DNA of 64,000 nt from Arachnopeziza araneosa (GCA_003988855.1 QYAI01000033.1:219490-283489), one strand, 5' to 3'. Shown: positions 47,229 to 59,850, numbered from the stretch's first letter. The notes: generated by a model from the sequence alone, not told the origin. Numbers and translations: made by a program.

Positions 47229-48848
47229 ACAATGCGTGTACTGAACCTGAGGCCAAGTCCAGCCAGGTAACGCAAACAGTTCTTCAAACCGAGGCAACTT
47301 TCTCCCGTTCTCCTCGCACCACCTGGAGGTAGCAATGCTCAAATTCCCGACACGCTTAAAGTGGATGCCTGGAGCTATCTCACTCTATCACATATCCCGG
47401 TCACCTGAAAGGGAAACATGAGGTCGAACAGATACATCCACTCTCCAAAACAGACTGTTTTGCTTCGGAGTAGAGCAGACAGTCTTTACGACTGTGATTT
47501 ATAGAGGTCTCAAACAGCAATATGGTCAACATCTATATGGGCCTCTCTGGAAACGGCTTGGCCGGCGAAATACCAGTGATGTATAATATATCCTAACTCC
47601 TGACGAAGGAAATGTCACCGAATCTCTAGCATGTCGGATATGATTCACAAATCTGTAATCCGCAACCTCGATAACCACAGCTCATTTACCAACAACCGAT
47701 GCATACTTCTCAGCTATCCTCCATGTAGCACTTTCTTTCTCAGAACCATGTCTCTTCCGTGGATCTTGACTTCCTCTATCCAATGGCCCCACTTTCCGCC
47801 ATCATACGATATTTCAAATGCGGGCCAAGATGCCGAAGAAGACAACTTCACCGAGGATTGAGAATGCTAGGAACACGCTACTTGCCATCAAGAAAACTAT
47901 TTCGATTATCTCGAACCACGAGTCGATTATCGCACTCATTATTGGATGACATAGTGGTGGGTGTGCTGGTTGCTGTGTTTCGCTAGGGAGGAGATGCCTC
48001 GTGATGGTGATGATTTAAACTTGCTTTGAGATGAAGGGAAAGTGTGAGATTATGAAATGCTTGATACAATTGTCTGAAGAACTGGAAAAGAGCTACTTTT
48101 ATATGACTTCATTGAGAGATGGCAGTCAAGCAATAAATACCACGCGCGTTTCATTACTCCTCCATCTGCGCTGTAATCAGTAACTTTAATTCCCATCGAT
48201 GCGCTAGTAAGCAAACCCAGCGATCCGAGCCCCTCGAATCCTTCCTCCGCACCACCCTTCCCTCCCTCCCGCACTCAGTCATGCCTCGCTCGGGATCAAC
48301 CTGGTGCCTATCGCCATCGCGCAAACAACCCGATGCGCCGTAAGCAGCCCTGATTGGTCCCTGGCACCGTCTCCTGCACGCCTCTGCTCCCTCGATCAAT
48401 GATGTGCCAGCACCAGCGCCCGACCTATTGCGCACGTTTCTGCTATACCCTTACGCCGCCAGCTGCAGATAGCTTCAGCTGCTCTTGATTGCTTCTTGCT
48501 TGGCTTGGCTGACTCTGCCTGGCGCGCTCCCTCTATTCGGCTCGCTCGCGGTTGTTGTCTCACGAGGAGGCTGTCTTACTCCACCGTGTACATACATGGG
48601 CATGCAAGGCATGCAGCATGTTTTGGTACCCCCTTCCTCCCACCCCACCATCCCGATCTGGTTGCTTCCCTCACTCATAAAGTCAGTTTCACATCCGGGA
48701 ATTCCATCCTTCTCTCTTCCCTTCTCTCCATTCCATATTCCTATGCTTCCTCATTTCTCATCTTGCAATGGCATTCCAATCTTGAGTTCCTTGCTTGCCT
48801 GCTTATATCATATCGCTTGGATTTTGTAAGCGCCTTGCAGCTCCAACC
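47229..48848. other. intergenic region, no supportable gene
   Basis: Open frames of 60-135 codons on both strands lack domains, splice support or plausible composition. The right half is pyrimidine-rich on the plus strand, compatible with the 5' leader of the next gene. Confidence 0.4.
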
Positions 48849-49699
48849 ATGCCTCCGTTCCAACCTCAGCCTCGTCAGGCGGCGTATGGTGTTACTTTGA
48901 CGGTTGTTCGTCCAAGTACTACTTATACTACTTTTGTTACGTTGGCGCCGGGTGCGGCTCCTACGGATACGGGTACCGTGGTAGCTGCTACGACGACGGC
49001 TGCATTTACTCAAACTACTGAGGCTGTAACTACTACAGTTCCGTCTGCTTCTTCGCCGACGACGACTTTTATTGGTGCTGCGGCGACTGGTGGAACTCCT
49101 AATAGTGTTGTTGTGGGTGCAATTCTCGGGTGTAAGGAGCCTCTCCTCTTGTATTCTTATGTTGTTTTCCGTGGGGGCCGAGATCTAGAAGTTATGCTTG
49201 AAAGAAATTCATCTGTCCTAAAATGATATTTCCAATCTCATTTCCTCTCCTTCAACTTGTATAACCAAAACTAACCCGCACAGCCTTCGTCGGTTTCTGT
49301 GTCCTCCTGCTATGGCTCTGGTACTGCTGTTACGGCGGACGAAATCTCTGCTGTGTGTGGTACTCAGACTCAGACTCAGACTCCTATGATTCTTCCTACG
49401 ATTCCGGTAGCTCCGGGGGCCGAACTCGAATTCGAGTTCGGCGGAGAGGTGGATGGATGGGGAATTATGGTGTGAGGAGGCCGGAAAGGGCAAGGGTGAG
49501 GGTCACGAGGGAGAGTGTCACGACTACGACGAGAAGTGGGAGTCGGAGGACTGTTATGATGGAAAGAAAGAAGAGTAATAGGGCTCCGCTTTTTGGATTT
49601 CTTTATTTTGGGCTAAATGGTCCGCCGAGGAGTGAGATGGTGGATGAGACAAGAGGCCCGAGGAGGAGAGAGAGTGTTGTTGGAAGTATTTTTGGTTGA
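48849..49699 (+). CDS. small Thr-rich single-pass membrane protein
   Basis: Two exons, 48849-49131 and 49284-49699, give 232 aa; the intron has a CTAAC branch site. Residues 1-85 are Thr/Ala/Ser-rich with TTYTTFVTLAPGAAP and tandem TT clusters, suited to O-mannosylation. The splice junction falls inside the transmembrane helix (VVVGAILGSFVGFCVLLLWL), which is followed by a Cys cluster (YCCYGGRNLCC), an Asp/Ser repeat (SDSDSDSYDSSYDSGSS) and a strongly Arg-rich tail. No signal peptide precedes the Thr-rich part, so topology by reverse signal-anchor is inferred. No family is recognised; the layout resembles fungal surface or wall-sensor proteins. Confidence 0.65.
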
Positions 49700-50281
49700 T
49701 GACTGAGAGAGGATGAAAAATTCAGGCAGTGGAGTTGAGAAGTGTCAGATCAAGTGGATTTCATACCTTATCTTTTGAGAGAGGCGTTTGATACCCGCGA
49801 TACCCATCAGTTTGAATACTGTCTTAATATCTTCTTTGGGCTTATAAATAGACTCTTAATACTAGGTAGCGTTCTTATCTTTGACATAAATGATAAAAGA
49901 TGATGAATTAACAAGTATGAGAAGCTCTATTGGATGTCTCGCGAACCGTTAATCAAGAGCTACGGGATGACCTGCTGCGTGTGATCATGTATTCTTTCAC
50001 GTGATGATCAAATACCTGGTACAAACCTCTTTTCGATCCACCCAATAGATACTCTACTTTCTCCACGTTTTATTCATTTTCTACTGCTACAGTATTCATT
50101 ACAAGGTCATCATACCTCATCCAGGCTGCTCTTCATTTATCACGTGCGTTGTTCCTCGGCAAAGGCGTACTAGCTCCACGCTAAGATAATCGATAGCAGA
50201 AATATTTTTGGGTTAGTTTCTACCGTTGTTGAACAATGCCCACGACGGTGACGGGCTCATTCCAACGGCAAAACATTCACG
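49700..50281. other. SDA1 promoter region
   Basis: AT-rich intergenic DNA with no gene seen. Confidence 0.4.
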
Positions 50282-52645
50282 ATGGGGAAGAAACGAGTCG
50301 GTGCTCTGGAGAAGGTTGATGCTGATTTGTGGGTTTTCGATTATTAAAAATTATCTCCAAAACTAACAAATCTAGGCCCAACCTCCAGTATAAAATTCGT
50401 CGAGATCCAAAGTATTCCTCCCCGCTTCGAGATCTGAATTTGCTTTGAGTACTAATAAATCAGGTCATATACAGAAGACTTCTTAAATCAATATGGCCAA
50501 TATCAATCTCAGCGCGACATCTTCCTTGCATCCCCTAGCACCGCTACGTCCACGGGCATCATATCCTTTCGCGACCTCATTGATTTCGTCGCACATGTTG
50601 CAGATTGTTTCCCCGAAGATACGGCCGCTTTTCCCGAAGATCTAAAGACCATCCTCACTTTACATCATGCGGAACTAGAGAGTCAATTGCGGGAGAAGAT
50701 TGTGGGTAGTTTGGTTCTACTTCGAAGGAAGGAAATCATCGATTCTGCGAATCTCCTCAATACCTTATTTCCAATCCTGGTTACGACACCTAGCAAAACT
50801 CTGCGAACCCTGCTGTATCAAAAGATAATTTCGGACTTGAGAACATCGAATTCGAAGACTACAAATCATAAATTAAATCGCACGATTCAGATCGCGCTGT
50901 TCAATATATTGACGTCGGATCGCGCTTCAGCGAAGGGAATATGGGCTGTGAAAATAACCCGAGAATTATGGAAGCGTCAGATCTGGACAGATTCTCGTGC
51001 GGTGGAGATCATGAAGGAGGCTGCTTTATCGGATAATGAGAAAGTCATTGGTGGCGGGGTACGATTCTTTCTCGGTGGCGACAAGGAACGTGAAGAGGCG
51101 TTGGAAGATGATTCCTCCGATTCCGATGCGATTGATGTTGGGAAATTGAAGCATCAAGCAGGAATAAACAAGAAATCTCGGAAATCGAAGAAGAATCTTG
51201 AGGAAGCGGTCAAAAAAGTTAAGAAACAGGTGAAGAAGAAGAATGCGCCTCATCCGCTCAATTTCTCCGCTTTACATCTGCTTCATGATCCGCAGGGGTT
51301 TGCTGAGACCCTTTTTCAGAAGCATCTTCAGAATGGAAAGTCAAAACTGAACCTAGAGCAAAAATTGCTTGTTCTGCAACTCGTGTCTCGACTTGTGGGT
51401 TTGCATAAGCTCACAATTATTGCACTCTACTCTTATTTTACCAAATTTCTTACACCTCGACAACCATCAGTTACATCTTTCCTCGCATCTCTAGCACAAG
51501 CTGCTCATTCGCTCGTTCCACCCGATGCACTGGAACCGCTCGTTCAAAAAATAGCCAACGAATTCGTTTCCGAGGCTTCGGCGAGTGAGGTCGCGTCAGC
51601 TGGATTAAATGCCATTCGAGAAATTTGTGTGAGACAACCGTTGGCGATGAATGATACCCTCCTGCAAGACTTAGTTATGTATAGGAAGAGCAAGGACAAG
51701 GGAACTATGATGGCTGCCAAGGGTCTACTTTCGCTGTACCGGGAAGTTGGAGCAGATCTACTGCGGAAACGAGATCGAGGAAAGACTGCTACAATGGGAT
51801 TGAAAGCGGGATCAATCAAGGAGAGAAGATTTGGCGAGGAAGAAGTTGGTGGTATTGAGGGTCTTGAGCTACTGGAACAGTGGAAATTAGATGAAAAGAA
51901 GAGAAAACGAGCCGAGAAAGGTCTAGCCACAGACGATGAGGATGAAGATTCCGAAGACGAAGAAGCAGAAGAAGCCAAAGGTTGGGAAAACTGGGATGCA
52001 GAATCCGCATCCTCCGAAGATTCTGGAGGTTGGATCAACGTTGAATCTGACGCTGAAATTGAGATATCCGACTCGGAAGACGAGAAACCAGCATCAAAGA
52101 AACCTAAACTCTCTGATATATCAGAAGAAAAAGAAAACGTACCAAATGCTATTTCAGAAGAGAAGAAGCCTTCTACCCTCGCCACAACCAAAATTCTCAC
52201 TCCAGCCGACCTAGCCAAGTTGCAAGAACTGCGCCTCCAAGCCTCCTTAAACAACGTCATAAACCCGACCAGAACAACCAAATCTCACGCTTCCCGTCTC
52301 AAAGCCTTGGCAGATAAACACGCAGATGATGGTATTACAGCCGCTGACATCGAATCTCTCTCCCTCCTACGGAAATCCACAAAAGAAGAGATGGTAGCGC
52401 TAGCGAAAGAGGGCAAGGGCGAGAGAGGTGAACATAAGAGTACACAAGCTTTGAGGAGACAGAAGAAGGAGACAGAAGGGAAGAGTACAACAAATAGAGA
52501 AAAGTCGAGGAAGAAGAATTTTATGATGACCTTAGGCAAGGCAAAAGGGAAGCAGAAGAGAAGTTTAGTTGCACAGAGGAGAGTCCTGAAAGGTCACATT
52601 GAAAGGAGTAAGAGAGGGGGGAAGCGGGGAAATGTTGGAATGTAG
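50282..52645 (+). CDS. SDA1: Sda1, 60S ribosome biogenesis/nuclear export factor
   Basis: Three exons, 50282-50328, 50376-50411 and 50464-52645, give 754 aa, the usual size for Sda1. The N terminus MGKKRVGALEKVDADLPNLQ and QYKIRRDPKSYTEDFLNQY are diagnostic. HEAT-like helices follow (LREKIVGSLVLLRRKEIID, IIALYSYFTKFLTPRQP), a conserved HPLNFSALHLLHDPQGFAE block, and YRKSKDKGTMMAAKGLLSLY. An acidic stretch (DDEDEDSEDEEAEEA) and a basic C-terminal tail with KLQELRLQA and KSTRKNF-like SREKSRKKNF elements close the protein. It is a nucleolar/nuclear pre-60S factor, essential in yeast. The first two small exons (47 and 36 nt) carry the start. The gene looks intact and is a conserved anchor among accessory genes. 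Confidence 0.96.
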
Positions 52646-53269
52646 ATGCAAAGCCAATATATCCCTTTCATCCTGTTTAATCTTACTTGCTTGTAGAAGA
52701 AATAGAATAAGAATACCCACTTGTCACTTGTTCCATGCTTCTTGGTCTAGAAGTCAGCTAAGTGAATAAGATATGATCCACATATTTATTATCCATCAAT
52801 AAAATTAGTCCACTCAATCTTCATTCCACGCTCCCCTAACGCCTACCCACCACTTGTCACTCATCCATCCTAGTCCAGTCGCATTACAAATCCGCCTTAT
52901 CCGCACAGTATAAAGCACACCCTTACTCTGTCATACTCTGCCACAAACTCTTTCCACTCCATTCTCATTCTCAAAGCCATACAGAGGTCAGGTGAGTAGG
53001 GGCTCTAATACGCCACAGCTGCGATTGTGGATCAGATGTTTGTTTTTCAGGAGGTGCGGTGTATATCTCTGCTTCATATTTTGGGCTTACTCTCGGTCGT
53101 GAGGAGATGTTGGGGGTTTGGTAGGTTTGATATGGGATGGGATGGGAGGTGCTGTTGTTTGGAAAATTAGATGGGTGGGGAGAGTTTGGTGGTAGGGTTG
53201 TGCTGAGAGGGGTGTGTGTTTTGATATTGGAAATGTTTAAATGTAATCTATGTATATAAAATCCCTTGC
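52646..53269. other. intergenic region
   Basis: No gene seen. It separates two convergent transcripts. Confidence 0.4.
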
Positions 53270-56200
53270 TCAGGGATTGGAGACATCTCTGCTTGGCCTT
53301 GCCATATAATCTCGTACCCTACTTAAATTGTCTCTGGTTATTAGCGTGTCAGGGTGGTCCACCCTGATACTTTTCTCGTAAGGCTAGCGTTTCCCGGTGC
53401 ATCTTCTCGGCCTCGGCGTATTCCCCTTGGTTAGAAAGTGCTAAAGCGAGATTGTTCCTTGTAAGAAGTGTATCAGGATGTTCCTTTCCTGATACCTTTT
53501 CACGCAGGGCTAGCGTTTCCCGGTTCATCGTCTCGGCCCCGGCACACTTCCCTTGGTTAGAGAGTGCTGTAGCGAGGTTGTTCCTTGTAGTAAGTGTTTT
53601 AGGGTGCTCCTTTCCAGATACCTTCTTGTCTAGAGCTAGGATTTCTCTGTATATATTCTCGGCTTCGGCGGACCTTTCTTGGCTAGAGAGTGCTAAGGCG
53701 AGGTTGTTCCTTGCAGTAAGGGTATGAGGGTGCTCTATTCCAGATACCTTCTCTCTTAGAGCTAGGATTTCTCGGAACATCGTCTCAGCATCGGCATACT
53801 TTCCTTGGTTAGAGACTACTAAGGCAAGATCGTTCTGTATAATAAGAGCATTAGGGTGTTCTATTCCATAGATTTTCTCATACAGAATCAATGATTTCCG
53901 GTACATTATCTCAGCGGCAGGGTGCTTCCCCTGGTCAAAAAGTGCGCCTCCGACTTCAGGCATGAAAGATAGCGTACTCGTATCTTCCTCTCCTAAATGG
54001 CTCATGCAGACTTCCAATAATCTTCTAAATGTTTCTTCAGATGCTTTATATTGGCCTAAGCTCTTTTGACAGAATCCAATCTTCTTAAGTAAGATTGATC
54101 TTGCTTCGTATCCAACAAATTCCTCGGATGAAGCAGCGACATACATTGCATGAAGTAGATACTCCGCCCATATTTTGTAGTTCTCGTGACCGCCATATAG
54201 AAGTACTTCCTTGACTCTTGAAAGAGTGATATCTGTTTGAGGACCAAGCTGGTGTTGATCCTCTAGCCACTTTCGTGTTACTAAATGAACAAGGCGATGC
54301 ATATCAAATTTCTGTGGATTTTCTTGTCTGGTGAGAAATTAGTATGCTGTCAAAGTCCCAATTGCTTTGATTTGGTCATTTTCAGATTCTGGTTGTGGCA
54401 AAAGGGCTTGTGGTATATTTCGCGGAGTAAACATACCATGAATTTCAAATAGCTGGCGGCGAGGGGATCTTCCTTTTGGATTTGCTCGAATGAAATGAGC
54501 CATGTTGTTGCAATATGATTTTTCTTCTGCTGGTCTGGATATCTGTGTCCAGTTTCAAAATGTTCGCCGAGCATCTGAATGGTGTTGATTTCGCTCTTCT
54601 CAAACATTGAAATATATGTTGGAAGTGATACATCATTGCTAGATATATACGAAGCTGCTTGGACAATAGCGAGGGGTAAATAGGCAAGGAGACTGAGCAA
54701 TTTATCCGTTGCTTCGGTGTCTTGGACTATAGCCTCGGCGCCAAGCATCTTTTCCATAAGATTCTTAGCTTCAACTTCCTCCATTCCTGGTACTTCAATC
54801 ATATTGCCATTCGTTTGAACCAGGTTGACCGCAGCCTTTCGTGTTCTTGTTGTGAATAATATTATCCCTTCAGAGCTGACAGGGAGAAAATCGAACAGCC
54901 GCCTCGTCCCAGGGCCGCTCTTGAAAAGAACATCAACGTCATCTGCGTTATCGACGATAAGAAGCCATTTTCCGCTGGCTTCGTCGCTCAACTTTTCTTG
55001 AACTAAAGTTTTCACATCTGCATTGCTGTCTAAGATTCCCAGTATGTTTAGACGCTTCCCAATGTCGAAATACGCCTTCTCAAAAGTGCCAACGCTGATT
55101 GCGGGTACCCAGAAGATATGGTATCCTGGTAGTGTTATCTCTGTTTGAAACGCATACTCCAGGGTGATCTGAGTCTTGCCGGCTCTACCGAGACCCCATA
55201 GAGCTAATTTTTGACAGTACCCGTTAGACGATAGCTTCGCCTTGACTTGGCGTATGATGTCTTCCCGGCCCACAAAGTTCGCATTCCTACTGAAAGGAAT
55301 ATTTGAGATTCTACCAGCAGCTTCAATTGCGAACTTTGTATCTTCTAATATTTGCTCAAGAATCAGAAAATGTCTATGCTAAGAACGTACAATCATAAAT
55401 TTGAGTGGTATAGACAATCTACAAACCTGGCGCTCTTTGATGCAGCGATGCCCTTTTGCAATTTACCAACTGTCCCTTAGTCAACCCGTTCTCTAGGTAA
55501 CTGTTTGTCCTGTCCACGATGAGGTTCTTCTTGCCCGCTTCATCCAATGTTACATCTTCGAGGCCCGAGGCGTTAAATCGGAATAACCGACCTTCGTTTC
55601 GCATTTCTTGGTTGGCAGCAACAAAGCTCTCCCACTTCTCCTCGCAGTCTGTTGCTATTTCTTTCATACGTTTTGCAAGGATAACCAAATTGCTTTCAAA
55701 GCTCTCTATGAGAGTGGTACCAGTGCCGAGACTTGTAATAACTAAATTCTCACCTGCCAAAGCTTAGTAGCCTCGTTCTTCGCTCTTGCAATGGGGTTGT
55801 TCTCTTTTACAGCTCCATCGATGAATGTCTCGCCGTATTTGCCGATCTGGATAGGGTCGAAGAAAGTTGTAGCAGCGGATGTGGCACGAATTGCCTCCCA
55901 TACTTTGCAGATTTGGTAGATGTGCTCCATGTGGTCTTCCGCCGCATACGATCGTAGTGCAGTAGGACGAGTAGATTGCTCTCGAACTGTACATACAAAG
56001 CTATGCAATTTGTTATTACGAGTTAGTACTCTTGCAATGAAGACTCACACTTTGCATTTGCCTACAGGATTCCAAAGCAAAATATCCTCTTCTTCGTCTT
56101 CAATCTTTTGGTCGTTCAGCCTCTCAGTTTTATTCCTCTTTTTAAAGATTCGACCGAATAGCTTCTCTCCTTTGCCGAATTCTTGGACTTGGGACTCATC

Positions 56201-56781
56201 GTTGACGCCGCTCGGCAAACTTCCTTCCGCTGTGCATGACTCTAACTCCTGATTGGACACAGCGCTGGCGCTTCTCGTTCTGGCAAGGATCTTCAACTCA
56301 AATCGAACTGCTTCCTCAAGAATCTTGCAATCAAATTTACTGTGCGCCTGGAAGTAATCGATCCCCCTCAATGGACTCCCCCTAGAACGCTTGGGACTGA
56401 AAATTTTCTCCGCTAGTCGAAGATAGGCGTCTTCGCACTCTTCAAGTGACATTTGAAGCCTCCCAAGCATTATGGCAATTATACTAAAGAAAATGGTGGT
56501 CAGCCATATAATTCAAGGCACGCTGATGAAGGGCAGTGGAGTTCTTACCCGCCTGTACTTGTCCCGCATATCATGTCGAATACCTCCCACGGATGTTCAA
56601 TAGCTTCTCCAGTCCCTTAATTATAGAGACGCATGAGGCGCTTCAGAATGAGAATGATAGATAAGCCTCGAACTCTACCCCCATCTGTAAGAATGGTTAG
56701 TAAAGGCTAATCTTCAGGATGGTTTCTACTAATACTAAGACACAGAATCCGTTTTGGTCGCTCAGGCTGCGAGGTAGCCAT
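53270..56781 (-). pseudogene. broken patatin/NB-ARC/TPR gene (NLR-like)
   Basis: Exon pieces from right to left: ATG 56781-56736, 56684-56549, 56483-56049, 56000-about 55755, about 55755-55427, 55344-about 54415, then the TPR part to about 53270. They encode a patatin-like lipase N terminus (VFDMICGTSTGG with the nucleophile Ser; YGETFIDGAVKENNP with the Asp), an NB-ARC domain (NFVGREDIIRQ, LALWGLGRAGKTQITLEYAF, KWLLIVDNADD, GIILFTTRTRK) and about five 42-residue TPRs (ALREKVSGKEHPDTLLTRNN type). Lesions: TAA at 56619-56617 in frame between the first exon pair and GTSTGG; the glycine-rich DGGGVRG loop reads NGGRVRG. Frameshifts lie near 55755, 54415 and 53365, and a stop at 54341-54339. A working lipase-NLR once stood here. 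Some frameshifts could be sequencing errors, but the stops and loop changes are substitutions. Confidence 0.8.
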
Positions 56782-57866
56782 ATTAACTTTTCTTTCACTT
56801 AGACCCTCATATATATAATCTATTGAGTTAAGAGTAACTTGACAGATCGCCGTTTAAATGATATTTGGGCTTGGAGCTGATTCTCATCCGAATTTGGCAG
56901 CGGGACCTGGCCAGCCTTACGGATAGCCCTGCTATTCAAATGGCGAGTATTGGATCCATGAAGAGGGATACAATGGTGTGATAAGATATAGTTACGCGGC
57001 TGAGTCCATCTGATACACTGAATGGAATCAAGGAAGACTGGGATGACCAGGAGGATATAATGCTTCAGTCTCAGTGTAAGTTCAAGGAAGGAAGAAGGTA
57101 GCGCATAATTCACGAGGCTGTGCATGTCAAGGTATGAACTGGGGACAATACGCGTACATTTCATACGGGTTGTGATAATCTCGTGATACAGTGGGGTGCA
57201 AAAGGTTTGTCCAGTGGTCCGTGCTGACGTGACGAAAGCTACGCTGTTATATACTGTTCCAGGCTAGCATGATTATAAGTACGTATTTTAGAGCACGGAC
57301 CACTGGACAAACCTTTTGCACCCCACTGAGGGCCAGCATTTCTGACGATTTGTAACAGCTTAACCGTTGATATTTGAAAGGGTAGCTACACTTGTTTCTG
57401 AATGGACTCACCTGTAAATTGGTTTCGGCCAAGAAGAGCGGCCGATGCCGAACATTATAGCAATAAAAGCTCGGACGGATAACGACTCAAGACCTCAGCG
57501 TCAGTCAGCTCAAAACTCGAAGCCTCGTCTCGCGATTTGAGACTAGTGGGTTCGATAGTGAAGTCAATAGCGCCACATGTGCGCCACAAATAGAGGACGT
57601 GAGGATTTTTGAGAAAGGAGGTTCCCCTTTAGTCTTAACTTTACGGAGTCGCGGCATATGTTTCTCAATAGTGTTGATTCAAGTCTTTGAGGCGTTTGCT
57701 ATATTTTTGGTACCAATATAAAGCCCGGGTCTTCCTCTGCAAGGAGTATTCACCGAGTCTTCTAAAATTTTCTCTTGCATCATTCATTCCCTTCCCACGG
57801 CGGGTTTTCCCGATAATACAAACCACGTATCCACGTGACCACAGTCTCTCTCATATTCAGGTAATC
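56782..57866. other. intergenic region with a MITE
   Basis: No gene accepted. It contains the inverted-repeat element at 57189-57328 and the promoter of the next secreted protein. Confidence 0.45.
57189..57328. mobile_element. 140-bp MITE with perfect 37-bp terminal inverted repeats (Tc1/mariner-like)
   Basis: 57189-57225 begins CAGTGGGGTGCAAAAGG and its exact reverse complement lies at 57292-57328, with a 66-bp AT-rich centre. CAGT ends next to TA are typical of Tc1/mariner elements; TA flanks the left end (57187-57188 reads TA), but the right flank reads AG, so the target duplication is imperfect. No coding capacity, hence non-autonomous. Confidence 0.8.
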
Positions 57867-59099
57867 ATGTTGTTGTCCTCTTTTATTCTTTTGGCATCTG
57901 CCTCAACTACATTCGCTTGGTCCCATCTTTTTGAACGAGCGCCTCCAGGGTGCCTCGCCGATAATTGTCTCCGGGCCATAACTGGGACTAAACCTGGGCA
58001 GACTCAAAGTGTTGCGAATAGACATGGAGACTGTTCTAGTTTCCTTGGGGCTATGGGAATTGTGAAAACAGTGACTCCATCTACGGTGTATGTTACAATT
58101 GTCAATTCTCTACCAAAGAAGCTTTTCTTATAATGAACAGAACAGTGACAACAACAGCCTCGTTCGGCGCCTGGACTACATCCTCCTTGTATACTACTAC
58201 GACTACCACCAGTACCGAACTTTCCACGGCAACTACCACGGCCTCAGCTCAGACAACTCTCACTCAGGTAGCTGTGTCTACAGCGACATCCTATTCGACA
58301 AGTACCGCCCCGCCAAACAATCTGAAGCGTCTGGTTGCTCCCACGTTTCCAGCATATGCTAGTCCTTGTTCGACGGCTACTCGTTATGTCTCTGGGTGCT
58401 CGTGTGCCGGGATAACTGTCTCGACTCTCACTCTTCCTACTCCTGTGAGTTTCTTTTCGCTAAGGATAATACAGGCTAATCGTAAACAGACATTCACGTT
58501 TACTGCTAGCGTCACTTCAACTTCCACTATTGATGTTGAGTCAAGCTCCACTAGTACAATTCTTGCGACCTCGGTATTTTCATCCCATTTCTATCAACTG
58601 ATCTCCTAATTTGAACTCAACTGACATCAAAAAGGTGGTCACAGATATTATAAGCCTAACCTCAACCCAAACAACCAGCATACAATCCACCACTACCGCC
58701 ACGTACATCACGACTGTAGCAGGAGCTTCACCACCGTCCACCACATTCCTAACAATGGCTGACCTCACCGTATACACGCACACCCAATTCTACGCCGGTT
58801 CGGGCTACAGCGAGTCCCCTGACGCCTCTGCAAACGGTGATGCGGCCAGCCATCCTCCCCAGATCACAACCTTCGCCGGTACGCTAGACAGCGCCAGTGC
58901 AGTGCAAGATTGCATCAACTTTTGTATCTACAAGAATCCTGCTTATATGTCTTTCAACGTATATTATGAAATCAACGAGAATGTGTGGTATTGTGAGGCC
59001 TACTTTTTGGCCCAGGGTCAGGCTTCAGATGTCGGTGTTCAGAACTCTGATATTGGTCTCTCCTATGCCTATAAAGTCACTTCATATTTCGATATATAG
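57867..59099 (+). CDS. secreted Thr/Ser-rich protein with Cys-containing C-terminal module
   Basis: Four exons, 57867-58087, 58141-58444, 58490-58573 and 58635-59099, give 357 aa with exact phases (the first donor is GTATGT inside the codon for Val). A signal peptide is clear (MLLSSFILLASASTTFAWS), followed by a short Cys-containing stretch (CLADNCLRAITGTKPG) as in several fungal wall proteins. Long Thr/Ser tracts (TTSSLYTTTTTTSTELSTAT) follow. The last 120 residues form a compact module with AVQDCINFCIYKNPAYMSF and VWYCEAYF, resembling PAN/apple-type or WSC-like lectin modules found in secreted proteins. No GPI signal or TM helix. Likely a secreted or wall-associated glycoprotein; function unknown. 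Confidence 0.78.
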
Positions 59100-59850
59100 A
59101 GAGAGATAAGATCAACAATCAAGTATCAAATCAATCCCGTGTTTCGAACTTTGTCTTGCTATAAAAAGAGGAATTCTGGCTTGAAGACTTGGATGTTTAT
59201 GGAATACCTCGAGACCGTCCAACAGACATAACCAAACCTGCATTTGCTCAAATCGCAGCGCTCCTTTCCATTCCACCACGTTGTCCTCAAAGTAAACTCG
59301 AACCTTCCAACTTCCTCAAATTCATCAAAATGCCGCTGTTAGACCAGATGCAATCTCTTGGCAAGGCTTTCTCCAATGAAAAACATTTCAAGTTTCTAAA
59401 AGCAACGTTCTTAATTCATATCTTTCAAATTAGACCACGCCGTAGATCCTTAATTCAGAACAACATTTCCCGTTTCCACAAGGATCTCGAAATTTGTCCT
59501 CTTTCGTTGGTGGACTCTTGTTCAATCACACTACTATCTCAAGTCGATCAACCAGTGCCATGACCTCAGGTGAAAGCTCAACAACTATTACACAGCACAT
59601 CAGTAACCAAAAAATTCTCCGGATAACCATCTCCACAGCCTCACGCACCTTCCAAATTAGATCTCAACCTGTCCTCATTGGAGCTCTTTGGAATCGCGCT
59701 GGTACCCCTCTGGATAGCCCAACTCAGTACAAGCTGAGCTGGGGTGGTGTTGATGCTCTGTGCGATGTTTTGAGCGGCAGGATCGCTTGCAACGTTGAGT
59801 TGATTGGCTCTGTCAATGGTGAGGGGGCCCCAGGCTGTGGTGTGGATGTT
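59100..59850. other. intergenic region, possible small gene
   Basis: Two overlapping plus-strand frames (59189-59563 and 59560-59898) are the only candidates; the latter is listed separately. Confidence 0.3.

Noticed and set aside
51544..52281. 245-codon Ser-rich minus frame within SDA1
   Set aside because: Antisense of the acidic/Ser-rich SDA1 C-terminal half.
54310..54437. A possible 110-bp intron in place of the stop and frameshift in the patatin/NB-ARC gene
   Set aside because: GTATGT and TACTAAT...CACCAG signals exist, but the enclosed sequence still encodes conserved NB-ARC-to-TPR residues (ALLPQPESENDQ), so lesions in coding sequence are the better reading.
56820..57432. Minus-strand frames around the MITE
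   Set aside because: No homology; one of them runs through the element's inverted repeat.
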